64,000 nt of DNA from positions 372,001-436,000 of the forward strand of contig NZ_JAATEJ010000001.1 of NCBI RefSeq assembly GCF_012034175.1, written 5' to 3'. The stretch's first letter is position 1, and each line of letters begins with the position of its first letter. Both the position numbers and the translations under genes were made by a program. A model generated the notes under the pieces. That model was given only the letters and a program-made list of their open reading frames with translations. It ran no database searches and had not been told where the DNA came from. Source of the DNA: Actinacidiphila epipremni (GTDB lineage Bacteria > Actinomycetota > Actinomycetes > Streptomycetales > Streptomycetaceae). This document shows, in pieces, positions 1-8,778 of this stretch.

Positions 1-297
1 GCGCTGCGGCTGGACGCCGGCGCGGTCCGCGCGGTCACCCAGCGGCACAGCTCGCTGCTGCCCGCCGGGCTCACCGGCGTGGAGGGCGACTTCGCCGCCG
101 GCGACCCGGTCGACCTGGTCGACGAGGCGGGCCGGGCGGTCGCCCGCGGCCTGGTCAACTACGACGCCCGCGAGCTGCCCCGGCTGCTCGGCCGCTCCAC
201 CCGCGAGCTCGCCGCGGAACTCGGGCCCGCGTACGAGCGGGAGGTCGTGCACCGCGATGACCTGGTACTGCTGCGGGGACGGGGGCTCACCGGCTGA
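1..297 (+). CDS. proB: Glutamate 5-kinase, C-terminal fragment
   Basis: This is the last 98 codons of glutamate 5-kinase, which phosphorylates L-glutamate in the first step of proline synthesis. The 5' part lies outside the window and the frame is open from base 1. The visible part is the C-terminal PUA domain, with features such as the GLTGVEGDF and GLVNY stretches and a C-terminal block containing ELGPAYEREVVHRDD. proA lies about 1 kb downstream on the same strand, which supports the assignment. Here the two proline genes are separated by a small hypothetical gene and a repeat-filled spacer. Confidence 0.9.
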   Translation, partial: ALRLDAGAVRAVTQRHSSLLPAGLTGVEGDFAAGDPVDLVDEAGRAVARGLVNYDARELPRLLGRSTRELAAELGPAYEREVVHRDDLVLLRGRGLTG

Positions 298-444
298 GCC
301 GGCCGCGGATCTCGTCCGGGGCTTCTTGCGGAAAACGCCCCCGCCGCCTGCCGGAGCCTGGTCAACTTTGATGAGGATGCGATGCGCAGGTACGTCCCCT
401 GCCGCGGACGGCGGGGCGGGACGCAACCCACAGGGAGGCCGCCG

Positions 445-909
445 GTGAAACGAGGGCGCCCAGGGCCATTGACCAGGACTTCTACGGAGCGTGCGCTGGT
501 CAGCGTCGACCGCGCCGCACCGGACGGCACGGTGGTGCCGCACCAGGCGCGGCCCCAGGACCGGCCCGCCGCCCGGCTGTGGCACGTCACGCTCAGCGTC
601 GCGGGCCCGCGGACCCCGCTGGCGGAACTGCGCCGCGGGCTCGAACAGCTCGCCAACGACCACCCTTTCCTGCTGACCAGCCGCTACGCCGAGGACCACG
701 CGGAGATCCGCTACTGGGAGGAGGCCCGCGACGTCCACGACGCCGCGGCGATGGCCCTCCGCCTCTGGGGCGAGCACCGCTCCTCCGCGCAACTTCCTCC
801 CTGGGAAACGGTCGGCCTCGAAGTCATCGACCGCCCCACCTACCACCAACGCCTAGCCGCCGGCGCAGCCCCTTCCCCACCCATCCCAGCGGGCGTCCAC
901 CCCTTCTGA
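445..909 (+). CDS. Hypothetical protein between proB and proA
   Basis: A 154-residue protein of unknown function. I placed the start at GTG 445 because an AGGGAGG ribosome binding site lies 6-7 bases upstream; an in-frame ATG at 382 has none. The central part (about residues 45-130) looks like a compact alpha/beta fold with a WHVTLSVAGP strand and a HPFLLTSRYAEDHAEIRYWEEA segment, and the tail is proline-rich. There is no signal peptide or membrane segment. I recall small hypothetical proteins at this position in other Streptomyces genomes, but I do not recognise a function. Confidence 0.75.
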   Translation: MKRGRPGPLTRTSTERALVSVDRAAPDGTVVPHQARPQDRPAARLWHVTLSVAGPRTPLAELRRGLEQLANDHPFLLTSRYAEDHAEIRYWEEARDVHDAAAMALRLWGEHRSSAQLPPWETVGLEVIDRPTYHQRLAAGAAPSPPIPAGVHPF

Positions 910-1340
910 CCCCCCTGCCGGGGCTCGCGGCTGCGCCGCAGGGTGCTTTTCCGGGCGCGCCCGGCCGGGGGCTGCGTCTGCGCCGGGCGGTGACACCCAG
1001 GGGCGCGGGGAACTGCGCGCTCAGCCAGTCACCGGCCGGTGGTCCGGATCGGACCGAACAGCCCCTTTGGGACGGTGGCGACGTGCACGCCGGTTCCTGG
1101 CTGGTCGCGCAGTTCCCCGCGCCCCTGGTGGTTGGCGTCCGGCGCAAACGCAACGCCAAACCGCGCGCCCACGCGGCGCCAGCCGCGCAGCAAACACAGC
1201 CCCGCGCCCCTGAAAAGCACCCCGCGGCGCGGATCGCGCCCATGCGGCGGCAGCCGCAGGTCAAACACAGCCCCGCGCCCCTGGGGGGCGCCGCGCGGCG
1301 CAGCCGCGAGCTCGTGGGGCGGGGTCGGTAGAGTGAGGGT
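910..1340. repeat. Intergenic palindromic repeat block upstream of proA
   Basis: This 430-base spacer has no gene. It holds a 128-base element (999-1126) ended by a perfect 21-base inverted repeat (999-1019 against 1106-1126, core GGGGCGCGGGGAACTGCGCG). Secondary hairpins built on GCGGCTGCGCCGC and short copies of GCGCGGGGCTGTG lie around it. A near-identical copy occurs in reverse orientation at 47579-47706. Long frames that cross this block on both strands are compositional artefacts. The proA start is preceded by GAGGG at the end of the spacer. Confidence 0.85.
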
Positions 1341-2615
1341 ATGGGAAATGGGACCTCCGCCGTGGTGGACGCGGCTCAGCGCGCGAGGGTCGCGGCAGCG
1401 GACCTCGCACCGCTGGCCCGGGCAACAAAAGACGCGGCGTTGCACGCCATCGCCGCCGCCCTGGAAAACCGCACCGCCGAGCTCGTCTCGGCGAACGCCG
1501 ACGACGTCGCGCGGGCGGCCGACGCCGGCACGAGCCCGGCGATCGTCGACCGCCTCACCCTCACCGCGGAGCGCATCGCCGCGATCGCCGCCGACGTGCG
1601 CCACGTCGCCGGGCTCCCCGACCCCGTGGGAGAGGTGTTGCGCGGGTCCACCCTGCCGAACGGCCTGGATCTGCGCCAGGTCCGGGTCCCCCTCGGCGTC
1701 GTCGGCATCATCTACGAGGCCCGGCCGAACGTCACCGTGGACGCCGCCGCCCTGTGCCTGAAGTCCGGCAACGCCGTCCTGCTGCGCGGCTCCTCCTCCG
1801 CGTACTCCTCCAACACCGCCCTGGTCGCCGTGCTGCGTGACGCGATCGCCGCCGCGGGCCTGCCCGCCGACGCCGTGCAGCTCGTCCCGGGCGAGTCCCG
1901 CGACTCCGTCACCGAGCTGATGCGCGCCCGCGGCCTGGTGGACGTGCTGATCCCGCGCGGCGGCGCCTCCCTGATCCGTACCGTCGTCGAGGGCTCCACC
2001 GTGCCCGTGATCGAGACCGGCACCGGCAACTGCCACGTGTACGTGGACGCCGCCGCCGACATCGACATGGCCGTGGACATCCTGGTCAATTCCAAGGCCC
2101 AGCGCCCGAGCGTGTGCAACGCCGCCGAGACGCTGCTGGTGCACCGCGACATCGCCGCCCGCTTCCTGCCGCGCGCCCTGGACGCGCTCGCCGACGCCGG
2201 CGTCACGGTGCACGGCGACCCCGCCGTGCTGGCCGCCGCCGAGGCGTCCGGCACCAAGGCCGCCGTCATCGCGGCGACCGACGAGGACTGGGCGACGGAG
2301 TATCTGTCGTACGACCTCGCCGCCGCCGTGGTGGACTCGCTGGACGCCGCGGTCGCCCACATCCGCCGCTGGTCCTCCGGGCACACCGAGGCGATCGTGA
2401 CGTCCTCGCAGCCCGCCGCCCGCCGCTTCACCCAGCTGGTCGACGCGGCGGCGGTGATGGTGAACGCCTCGACGCGCTTCACCGACGGCGGCCAGTTCGG
2501 CTTCGGCGCCGAGATCGGCATCTCCACCCAGAAGCTGCACGCCCGCGGCCCCATGGGACTGCCGGAGCTGACGTCCACCAAGTTCGTCGTCACCGGCGAC
2601 GGCCACACCCGCTGA
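1341..2615 (+). CDS. proA: Glutamate-5-semialdehyde dehydrogenase
   Basis: A 424-residue gamma-glutamyl phosphate reductase, the NADPH-dependent second step of proline synthesis. It shows the ALDH-superfamily features of ProA: a [20 protein letters not shown] block, a cofactor segment with [18 protein letters not shown], the [14 protein letters not shown] strand, and the catalytic cysteine in [15 protein letters not shown]. The C-terminus carries the conserved [14 protein letters not shown]. The length is normal. The ATG at 1341 follows a GAGGGT ribosome binding site. It acts in the cytosol on the product of the proB gene at the window edge. Confidence 0.97.
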   Translation: MGNGTSAVVDAAQRARVAAADLAPLARATKDAALHAIAAALENRTAELVSANADDVARAADAGTSPAIVDRLTLTAERIAAIAADVRHVAGLPDPVGEVLRGSTLPNGLDLRQVRVPLGVVGIIYEARPNVTVDAAALCLKSGNAVLLRGSSSAYSSNTALVAVLRDAIAAAGLPADAVQLVPGESRDSVTELMRARGLVDVLIPRGGASLIRTVVEGSTVPVIETGTGNCHVYVDAAADIDMAVDILVNSKAQRPSVCNAAETLLVHRDIAARFLPRALDALADAGVTVHGDPAVLAAAEASGTKAAVIAATDEDWATEYLSYDLAAAVVDSLDAAVAHIRRWSSGHTEAIVTSSQPAARRFTQLVDAAAVMVNASTRFTDGGQFGFGAEIGISTQKLHARGPMGLPELTSTKFVVTGDGHTR

Positions 2616-2727
2616 CCTGCGACGGGCGCCCGCAGGCCGGGCGCTGGGCCATCCGGGTGCACAGCCGGCACACAGGCGACCGGGATTCCCCTGCCCAAAG
2701 GGCCAACTTCCGCATTACTCTGGACAG

Positions 2728-3162
2728 ATGCCGGACGATGACGAATTCGCCTCCGTAGTCCTCGACGAAGAATTCGTACGGTCTGCCCTGTTCCACGAGC
2801 CCACGGCCCGGGAACGGATGCTCGCCGTCGCCGAAGGTCCCGCGCTGCCGCCCGGCTGGCCCGGACGGCGCAGAAACGCGCGCGCCGACATCCCCGAGAC
2901 CGTCGACGCCGCGGACTTCCCCGCGCTCGACCCCCTCTACGCCGCCGGCCATCCGTACCGCGGCAGCAGCACCCGCTGGCACCGGCCGGTGGCCTGGGCG
3001 CTCGCCGTGGTGATGGGGATCGGCGTGGTCGCCCTGACCTTCGCCGCCGTCTACCGCGGCGCGGGCGCGGGTGCCCGGCAGCCCGCGGACCCGCCGCCGT
3101 CCAGCGGCAGCCAGCTCGGCCGGCAGACCCTGCCGCCGGTCGCCAGCACCCCTGTGCCCTGA
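2728..3162 (+). CDS. Small membrane protein, SCO2584-like (spore-wall related)
   Basis: A 144-residue single-pass protein. A cytoplasmic N-terminal region of about 85 residues begins with a DEFASVVLDEEFVR motif and an ARER motif. One membrane segment follows at about residues 88-110 (WALAVVMGIGVVALTF), then a proline/serine-rich exported tail. By gene order after proA it matches S. coelicolor SCO2584, which I recall as a partner of the MreB spore-wall synthesis complex; that link is synteny plus memory. The downstream protein shares the same N-terminal motif, so the two look like paralogues. No strong ribosome binding site is visible before ATG 2728. Confidence 0.8.
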   Translation: MPDDDEFASVVLDEEFVRSALFHEPTARERMLAVAEGPALPPGWPGRRRNARADIPETVDAADFPALDPLYAAGHPYRGSSTRWHRPVAWALAVVMGIGVVALTFAAVYRGAGAGARQPADPPPSSGSQLGRQTLPPVASTPVP

Positions 3163-3226
3163 TCTCATGTCAACTCGGCCGGTACGGGGGCGTTTATTCC
3201 CGCCTCGGCGGACTTAACCTTGTGGT

Positions 3227-4393
3227 ATGAGCGGGCCTGGAGACCCTCCTGAGGGCACGCCCGAGGGCGCCTCAGGAGGCGGTGAGGACGAATTCCGATC
3301 CGTCGTCTTCGACGAATCGTTTGTGAGGGCTGCCCGGATCCAGGAGTTCTCCGCCCGTGAGCGGCAGGACGACGCGGCCCGCCCGGTCCGGGTCCGGCAC
3401 GCGCTGCCCGGCGGCCTCGCCCGGCAGGCCGCGGCGCTGATCCTGCTGATCGTGCTGGCCTTCGGCTTCGCCATCTACATGGGCGTACGCCACCCCTACA
3501 CCGCCCACGACGGCGGCAGCGGCGAACCGCTGCGCGTCTCCGTCGTCCCGCTGGTGCCCACCGGGACCGTACGGGCGGTCTCCCCGGCCGACCCCTTCGC
3601 CGGCACCCAGGCCGCCGGCTTCGGCCGCGGCGTCGACGGCCTTGCCCTCCCCGCGGACGTGCACGGCGTCGGCGGCTACACCGCCGACGAGGTGATGGCC
3701 GGCTACGAGACCGCCCAGCAGTTCCTCGGCGACACTGGCTTGAGGAAGCAGACCGTCACCGGCGGCGACATCCGGCTCGTCCAGGACCTGCTCGAACCGC
3801 GCCAGGCCGACCTCTTCGCGGACAGCCTGAGCGCCCCGGCCGCCGACGGCGTGCACGAGGTCACCGGCTGGCTGGTGCGCTTCGACACCGACCGCCGCTC
3901 GGGGGTGAGCCTGGTCGGCGACGACATCCGCGTCCAGGGCAGCTTCGCCGCCGCCGAGTCCGCCGGCGGCCTGCTGCAGATCGTCGCCGACCACACCTAC
4001 GTCTACGCCGTCCGCGCCGCCGCCGATCCGGACGGGCCGGTCTCGCTGTTCACCGTGCGGCGCAGGCTGACCTTCCACTACGACCACGACCAGCTGCGCC
4101 AGGGCCACGTCGAGGTCGTCCAGGCCGACGTGACGGCGGGCCCGCTGGCCTGCGGCGCGCAGGTGCAGAGCTCTTTCCTGCCGATACTGGCCGGCCGGAG
4201 CGCGCCCGGCGGGGTCAGCCCCGCCGACCCCTACGACCACGACCGCCCACCCGGCGCCGTGTGCGCCCCGCTCGCCGACCCCGCTACGGCTGCGGCGCCT
4301 CAGGCCGGTCCTCGTCCTGATCCGACGTCGACTCCGGGTCTTGCGTCCCCGGCGGTCGCTCCGCGGTGGCCTGAGCCGAGCCGGAGCCTGTGA
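3227..4393 (+). CDS. Membrane protein, SCO2583-like
   Basis: A 388-residue protein. It begins with a cytoplasmic segment containing DEFRSVVFDESFVRAA and SARER, the same motif as the preceding gene. One transmembrane helix follows at about residues 66-86 (AAALILLIVLAFGFAIYMG), then a large extracytoplasmic domain of about 280 residues of unknown fold, ending in a proline-rich tail. By order it corresponds to SCO2583. I infer that it sits in the cell envelope alongside its neighbour, possibly in spore-wall assembly. Its 3' end overlaps the convergent M48 protease gene by 110 bases, and the overlap codes for the proline-rich tail. Confidence 0.8.
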   Translation: MSGPGDPPEGTPEGASGGGEDEFRSVVFDESFVRAARIQEFSARERQDDAARPVRVRHALPGGLARQAAALILLIVLAFGFAIYMGVRHPYTAHDGGSGEPLRVSVVPLVPTGTVRAVSPADPFAGTQAAGFGRGVDGLALPADVHGVGGYTADEVMAGYETAQQFLGDTGLRKQTVTGGDIRLVQDLLEPRQADLFADSLSAPAADGVHEVTGWLVRFDTDRRSGVSLVGDDIRVQGSFAAAESAGGLLQIVADHTYVYAVRAAADPDGPVSLFTVRRRLTFHYDHDQLRQGHVEVVQADVTAGPLACGAQVQSSFLPILAGRSAPGGVSPADPYDHDRPPGAVCAPLADPATAAAPQAGPRPDPTSTPGLASPAVAPRWPEPSRSL

Positions 4394-5426
4394 AGCGGTC
4401 CCTGAGCCGCCCGCCGACGTCGCCCGCCCCGTTGGTGATGTCCCGTATCAGGCCCATCAGCGGGTCCTTGCTGCGCTTCATCGACTCCGAGTAGTGGTTC
4501 GCGGTGTCGCGGAAGGCGTCCGAGACCGACGCGTCCTTGTCGGCGGTGCGCTTGGGGTAGTGGCCGTCCATCAGCCGCTGGAAGTCCCGCGAGGCCGCCC
4601 AGCGGCGCAGCTCGGCGGCCCGCACGGTGGTGAAGGGGTGGCTGCGCGGCAGCACGTTGAGGATCTTCAGGACCGAGTCGCGCAGGTCGCCGGCCGCCTC
4701 GTACTCGTCGGCCTGCTTCAGGAACGCGTCCACGTTCATCTCGTGCAGGTGGTTGCCGCCGGCGATCTTCATCAGCCCGCGCATCGACGCCTGCACGTCC
4801 TGGCCCACCAGCAGCCCCGCCCGGTCGGCCGACAGCTCCGACTTGCGGAACCACTCGCGCAGCGCGGTGATGATGGCCAGCACCGCCAGATTCCCCAGCG
4901 GGATCCACGCCACGCGCAGCGCCAGGTTGGTCAGGAACAGCAGTATCGTGCGGTAGACGGAGTGCCCGGACAGCGCGTGGCCCACCTCGTGGCCGATGAC
5001 CGCCCGCATCTCCTCCTCGTCCAGCAGCTCGACCAGGCCGGTGGTCACCACGATGATCGGCGCGTCCATGCCGATGCACATCGCGTTGGGCTGCGGGTCC
5101 ATCGTCACGTACATCGACGGGACCTTCTCCAGGTCCAGGATGTAGCAGGCGTCCCGCAGCATCGCGTTGAGGTGCGCGAACTGCTCGTCGCTGACCCGCA
5201 CGGAGTCCGACAGGAACAGCAGCCGCAGGCTGCGCTCGGGCAGCAGCCCGCTCAGCGACTTGAAGACGGTGTCGAACCCGCTGAGCTTGCGCAGCGCCAC
5301 CAGCGCCGACCGGTCGGCGGGGTGCTCGTAGGCCCGTGACGAGATGTCAGGGAACCGCCTGCGGGTGCGGCCCGGCAGCTTCTCGGTGCTGACGCGGTCG
5401 TCCCGCGGATCGTGCGACTCGGACAT
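4284..5426 (-). CDS. M48 family zinc metalloprotease, membrane-associated
   Basis: A 380-residue HtpX-like peptidase. The zinc signature is HEVGHALSGH, with the downstream Glu ligand in the SELSADRAG block. Hydrophobic stretches around LLFLTNLALRVAWIPLGNLAVLAI suggest membrane association. The C-terminus is a charged, proline-rich tail. I chose ATG 5426 (MSESHDPRDD) over an upstream in-frame start because a GGGGG ribosome binding site precedes it and the extra 66 codons resemble noncoding sequence. It corresponds by order to SCO2582. It overlaps the convergent upstream gene at its 3' end by 110 bases. Confidence 0.9.
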   Translation of the reverse strand: MSESHDPRDDRVSTEKLPGRTRRRFPDISSRAYEHPADRSALVALRKLSGFDTVFKSLSGLLPERSLRLLFLSDSVRVSDEQFAHLNAMLRDACYILDLEKVPSMYVTMDPQPNAMCIGMDAPIIVVTTGLVELLDEEEMRAVIGHEVGHALSGHSVYRTILLFLTNLALRVAWIPLGNLAVLAIITALREWFRKSELSADRAGLLVGQDVQASMRGLMKIAGGNHLHEMNVDAFLKQADEYEAAGDLRDSVLKILNVLPRSHPFTTVRAAELRRWAASRDFQRLMDGHYPKRTADKDASVSDAFRDTANHYSESMKRSKDPLMGLIRDITNGAGDVGGRLRDRFTGSGSAQATAERPPGTQDPESTSDQDEDRPEAPQP

Positions 5427-5564
5427 ACTGGCCCAACCCCCTGGTAGCCCACCGGTACATAAAGCTGGACGCGCGGAGCCTGCGCGAAGTTCCCACGGGC
5501 ACGCCCGTACCATGTGCCCAGAGTCTTGCCGCCCGTCCCCGACTTCGCAAAGGGTCCCGCTGAT

Positions 5565-5714
5565 ATGTCGCCCGTCGCAGCCTCCACCCTGACCACCCTC
5601 GCCGAGGACCACGGCGGGAACCACCCGAGCCTGAGCCCGTACCTGACCGGCTTCGGCGCGCTCGGTGCCCTGCTGATCCTGCTGTGGCTGGTCACCCGCT
5701 TCAACCGGGACTGA
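5565..5714 (+). CDS. Small single-pass membrane protein
   Basis: A 49-residue protein ([18 protein letters not shown] at the N-terminus) with one transmembrane helix near the C-terminus ([18 protein letters not shown]) and a short basic end. The ATG at 5565 is preceded by AAAGGG about 12 bases upstream. It ends 8 bases before nadD, so the two are probably cotranscribed. Divergent from the M48 protease gene. I recall a tiny membrane protein at this position in Streptomyces genomes; the function is unknown. Confidence 0.75.
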   Translation: MSPVAASTLTTLAEDHGGNHPSLSPYLTGFGALGALLILLWLVTRFNRD

Positions 5715-5722
5715 CCCGCGCC

Positions 5723-6325
5723 ATGTCCGATGCCAAACGCCGTATCGGTGTGATGGGCGGCACCTTCGACCCCATCCACCACGGGCACCTGGTGGCCGCG
5801 AGCGAGGTGGCGAGCCTTTTCCACCTCGACGAGGTCGTCTTCGTGCCCACCGGGCAGCCGTGGCAGAAGAGCGAGCGCCATGTGTCGCCGGCCGAGGACC
5901 GGTATCTGATGACGGTGATCGCCACCGCCTCCAACCCGACGTTCTCGGTCAGCCGCAGCGACATCGACCGCGGCGGCACCACGTACACCATCGACACCCT
6001 GCGTGACCTGCGGGCCGAGCACCCGGACGCGGACCTTTTCTTCATCACCGGCGCCGACGCCCTGGCGCAGATCTTCTCCTGGCGGCATGCCGAGGAGCTG
6101 TTCTCGCTCGCACATTTCATCGGGGTCACACGTCCAGGGCATACGCTGTCGGACCCGGGCTTCCCCGAGGGCGGAGTCTCGCTCGTGGAGGTCCCGGCTC
6201 TGGCGATCTCCTCGACGGACTGCCGGGCGAGGGTGGCCAAGGGCGACCCGGTCTGGTACTTGGTTCCGGACGGTGTGGTGCGCTACATCGACAAGCGGCG
6301 GCTGTACCGGGACGCTACCGGGTAG
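5723..6325 (+). CDS. nadD: Nicotinate-nucleotide adenylyltransferase
   Basis: A 200-residue enzyme that adenylates nicotinate mononucleotide in NAD synthesis. The N-terminal nucleotidyltransferase motif [12 protein letters not shown] is intact and the C-terminal [10 protein letters not shown] motif (the ISST-type signature) is present. [10 protein letters not shown] and [10 protein letters not shown] match the family. The ATG at 5723 ([14 protein letters not shown]) gives the normal length; a longer in-frame start at 5684 would overlap the previous gene. First enzyme in a string with the LCP-like protein, rsfS and a phosphatase. Confidence 0.95.
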   Translation: MSDAKRRIGVMGGTFDPIHHGHLVAASEVASLFHLDEVVFVPTGQPWQKSERHVSPAEDRYLMTVIATASNPTFSVSRSDIDRGGTTYTIDTLRDLRAEHPDADLFFITGADALAQIFSWRHAEELFSLAHFIGVTRPGHTLSDPGFPEGGVSLVEVPALAISSTDCRARVAKGDPVWYLVPDGVVRYIDKRRLYRDATG

Positions 6326-6362
6326 CACGCGCCGCGAGACACAGCAGGTGAAGGGGTTCCTC

Positions 6363-8249
6363 GTGAACGACGCAAACCCCCGCTGGCAATATGCCGAGGG
6401 CGGACCCGACGACGAGAGGGACCCTCACCGGCAGGACCCCTACTACCAGCAGCAGCCCTACGGTTACGACGAGTACGGCCGCCCCCGGCAGCAGCCCCCC
6501 CAGGTCCCGCAGCAGCAGGCGTACCAGGACCCGTACCAGACCTACGGCGGCCAGCAGCAGGGCTGGGTCCCGCAGCAGCCCCAGCAGCCGTACTACGAGC
6601 AGCCGCCGCAGCCGCAGCCCCGGCAACCGCAGGGCTACCCGCCGGGCGGCTACCCCGCCGGTTACGGCCAGGGCTACGACACCGGTCAGCAGCCCGCGTA
6701 CGACACCGGCCAGCAGCCCGTCTACGACACCGGGCAGCACGCCGTCTACGACACGGGCCGGCAGCAGATCTACGAGACGGGCCAGCAGCCCGTCTACGAC
6801 ACGGGCCAGCACCAGGTCTACGAGACCGGCCAGCAACCGGTCTACGACACCGGTCAGCAGCCCGTGTACGACACCGGGCAGCACGCGGTGTACGAGACCG
6901 GGCAGATGCCCGCCCAAGGCGGCGCCCCCGAGCCCGCCGGGGACGGGGCCGGGCGGCAGGGGGGCGGCGGGCCCGGCGGCCGGGGCGGCTACCAGACGGA
7001 GATGTTCGCCTTCGTCGACGAGGAGTCCGAGCAGAGCGAGGAGGTGATCGACTGGCTGAAGTTCTCCGAGTCGCGCACCGAACGCCGCGAGGAGGCCCGG
7101 CGGCGCGGGCGCAACCGAAAGGTGGGCGTGGTCGTCGTGCTGGTCCTCGCCCTGATCGGCAGCGCCGGCTACCTGTGGCAGGCGGGCAAGCTGCCGGGCC
7201 TGCACAAGGACAAGGCCGCGCAGGCCGCGGCCGGCGGCCCGCAGAAGCGCGACGCGATCGTCGTGCACATGCTCCCCGTGGACGGCGGCCCCAGCGACAC
7301 CGCCGTACTCGTCGACAACAGCACCAAGGGCCGCGGCACCACCGTCCTGCTGCCCAACACGCTGTCGCTGACCGGCGACGACGGCACCGCCGTCACCCTC
7401 GACAAGTCCGTCGACGACGGCATAGGCCCGACCCGCGACGCCCTCAACACCCTGCTCGGCGCCGACATCAAGGGCAGCTGGCGACTGGACACGCCCTACC
7501 TGGAGCTGCTGGTCGACGCCCTCGGCGACATCTACGTCGACACCGACGCCACCGTGAAGGGCACCGGCAAGGACAGCGGACGCACCCTCGTCCAGCAGGG
7601 CAAGAAGCAGGAGCTGACCGGCCAGGCAGCCGTCGCCTACGCCACCTACCGCGCCGCCGGCGAACCGCAGACCAAGCAGCTCGCCCGCTTCGGGCAGGTC
7701 CTCCAGGCGGTGCTGGAGAAGATGCCGAGCGACGCGGACGGCGCCACCAAGACCGTGCAGTCGCTCGGCCAGATCCTCGACCCGTCGCTCACCGACGCCC
7801 AGCTCGGCGCGTCGCTGGCGCAGCTGGCCGACCTCGCCAAGACCGGCGCGTACGACACCTCGATGCTGGACGTGCAGAAGGACGGCACGCTCAGCGCGCA
7901 GTCGACCGACACCGTCAAGAACCTGCTCGGCGGCACCGTCAAGCAGTCCGAGGGCACCACGCAGGCGCGGGTGCTGATCAGCGACGCCAGCGGCGGCAAG
8001 GACTCCGCCCAGCTCGCGCAGGCCGCGATCGTCAACGGCGGCACGTACACCTATGTCGCCGGCCCCAAGGCGAGCGCGACCAAGGGCACCTCGCAGGTCC
8101 TCTACGCCGACCCGGCGCGGCTGGAAGCGGCCAAGGACGTCGCCGCGACCCTCGGGCTGCCGCCGACCGCGGTCGCCAAGGGCACCGTCCCCGCGAACGC
8201 GGACATCGCCGTCACTCTCGGCAAGGACTACAAGCCGCAGTCGGACTGA
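6363..8249 (+). CDS. LytR-CpsA-Psr-like envelope protein with LytR C-terminal domain
   Basis: A 628-residue membrane protein. Residues 1-235 form a cytoplasmic Gln/Pro/Tyr-rich region with ten octapeptides of the YDTGQQPV type, followed by an acidic stretch and a basic patch. A transmembrane helix at about 260-280 (VGVVVVLVLALIGSAGYLW) leads to an exported part with an LCP-like domain and a LytR_C domain at the end. By position it matches S. coelicolor SCO2578 (PdtA, a wall-glycopolymer transferase, from memory). The canonical LCP SIPRD motif reads as LLPNT here and the AxxxRxR motif as ATYRAAG, so catalysis is doubtful. I chose GTG 6363, after an AGGGG site. Confidence 0.82.
   Translation: MNDANPRWQYAEGGPDDERDPHRQDPYYQQQPYGYDEYGRPRQQPPQVPQQQAYQDPYQTYGGQQQGWVPQQPQQPYYEQPPQPQPRQPQGYPPGGYPAGYGQGYDTGQQPAYDTGQQPVYDTGQHAVYDTGRQQIYETGQQPVYDTGQHQVYETGQQPVYDTGQQPVYDTGQHAVYETGQMPAQGGAPEPAGDGAGRQGGGGPGGRGGYQTEMFAFVDEESEQSEEVIDWLKFSESRTERREEARRRGRNRKVGVVVVLVLALIGSAGYLWQAGKLPGLHKDKAAQAAAGGPQKRDAIVVHMLPVDGGPSDTAVLVDNSTKGRGTTVLLPNTLSLTGDDGTAVTLDKSVDDGIGPTRDALNTLLGADIKGSWRLDTPYLELLVDALGDIYVDTDATVKGTGKDSGRTLVQQGKKQELTGQAAVAYATYRAAGEPQTKQLARFGQVLQAVLEKMPSDADGATKTVQSLGQILDPSLTDAQLGASLAQLADLAKTGAYDTSMLDVQKDGTLSAQSTDTVKNLLGGTVKQSEGTTQARVLISDASGGKDSAQLAQAAIVNGGTYTYVAGPKASATKGTSQVLYADPARLEAAKDVAATLGLPPTAVAKGTVPANADIAVTLGKDYKPQSD
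6675..6914 (+). repeat. Ten in-frame 24-bp repeats in the LCP-like gene
   Basis: Ten consecutive copies of a 24-base unit encode octapeptides with the consensus Y-(D/E)-T-G-Q-(Q/H)-x-(V/A). The copies differ mostly at the last three residues and at synonymous positions. They lie in the cytoplasmic N-terminal region, well before the transmembrane helix. The spacing is exact, so slippage could change copy number in frame. Confidence 0.9.
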
Positions 8250-8340
8250 ACGGGACACCGGTGATCGACAAACGGTCGGGGGCTGTCGGAGGGTCGTGAG
8301 ACCCTGGAAGCAGTTCAGCCCCCGACCGAAAGCCGTATCC

Positions 8341-8778
8341 GTGACCGCGACCGACCGCTCCATCGAGCTCACCCGCGCCGCCGCCCAGGCCGCCGCCGAC
8401 AAGCTCGCGCACGACATCATCGCCTACGACGTCAGCGACGTGCTGTCGATCACCGACACCTTCCTGGTGGCCTCGGCGCCCAACGACCGGCAGGTCCGGG
8501 CGATCGTCGACGCGATCGAGGAGAAGCTGCTCAAGGAGCTCGACGTCAAGCCGGTCCGCCGGGAGGGCGAGCGGGAGGGCCGCTGGGTGCTGCTCGACTA
8601 CGTCGACATCGTGGTGCATGTCCAGCACGCGGAGGAGCGGGTCTTCTACGCGCTGGAGCGGCTGTGGAAGGACTGCCCCGAGGTGCCGCTGCCCGAGGAC
8701 GCGGTCGCGACCCGCGGCAAGGGCCGCGAGCAGGCGGCGGCCGAGGAGGCCGCGCGGGAGAACGGAGCGCAGAGCTGA
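8341..8778 (+). CDS. rsfS: Ribosome silencing factor RsfS (Iojap family)
   Basis: A 145-residue protein that binds ribosomal protein uL14 and blocks subunit joining under starvation. Family features are present: VLSITDTFLVASAPNDRQV, the WVLLDYVDIVVHVQ strand (usually W-x-L-x-D-x-x-D-x-V-V-H), and ER.FYALERLW. The C-terminal 30 residues are a charged extension rich in Ala/Glu. The GTG at 8341 (VTATDRSIEL) fits other actinobacterial RsfS starts. The gene is coupled to the downstream phosphatase by overlap and follows the LCP-like gene by 91 bases. Confidence 0.95.
   Translation: MTATDRSIELTRAAAQAAADKLAHDIIAYDVSDVLSITDTFLVASAPNDRQVRAIVDAIEEKLLKELDVKPVRREGEREGRWVLLDYVDIVVHVQHAEERVFYALERLWKDCPEVPLPEDAVATRGKGREQAAAEEAARENGAQS

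Noticed and set aside
1029-2606. Long minus-strand frame opposite proA
   Set aside because: It lies in the shadow of an unmistakable proA, has repetitive Gly/Val/His/Arg composition, no ribosome site and no family motif.
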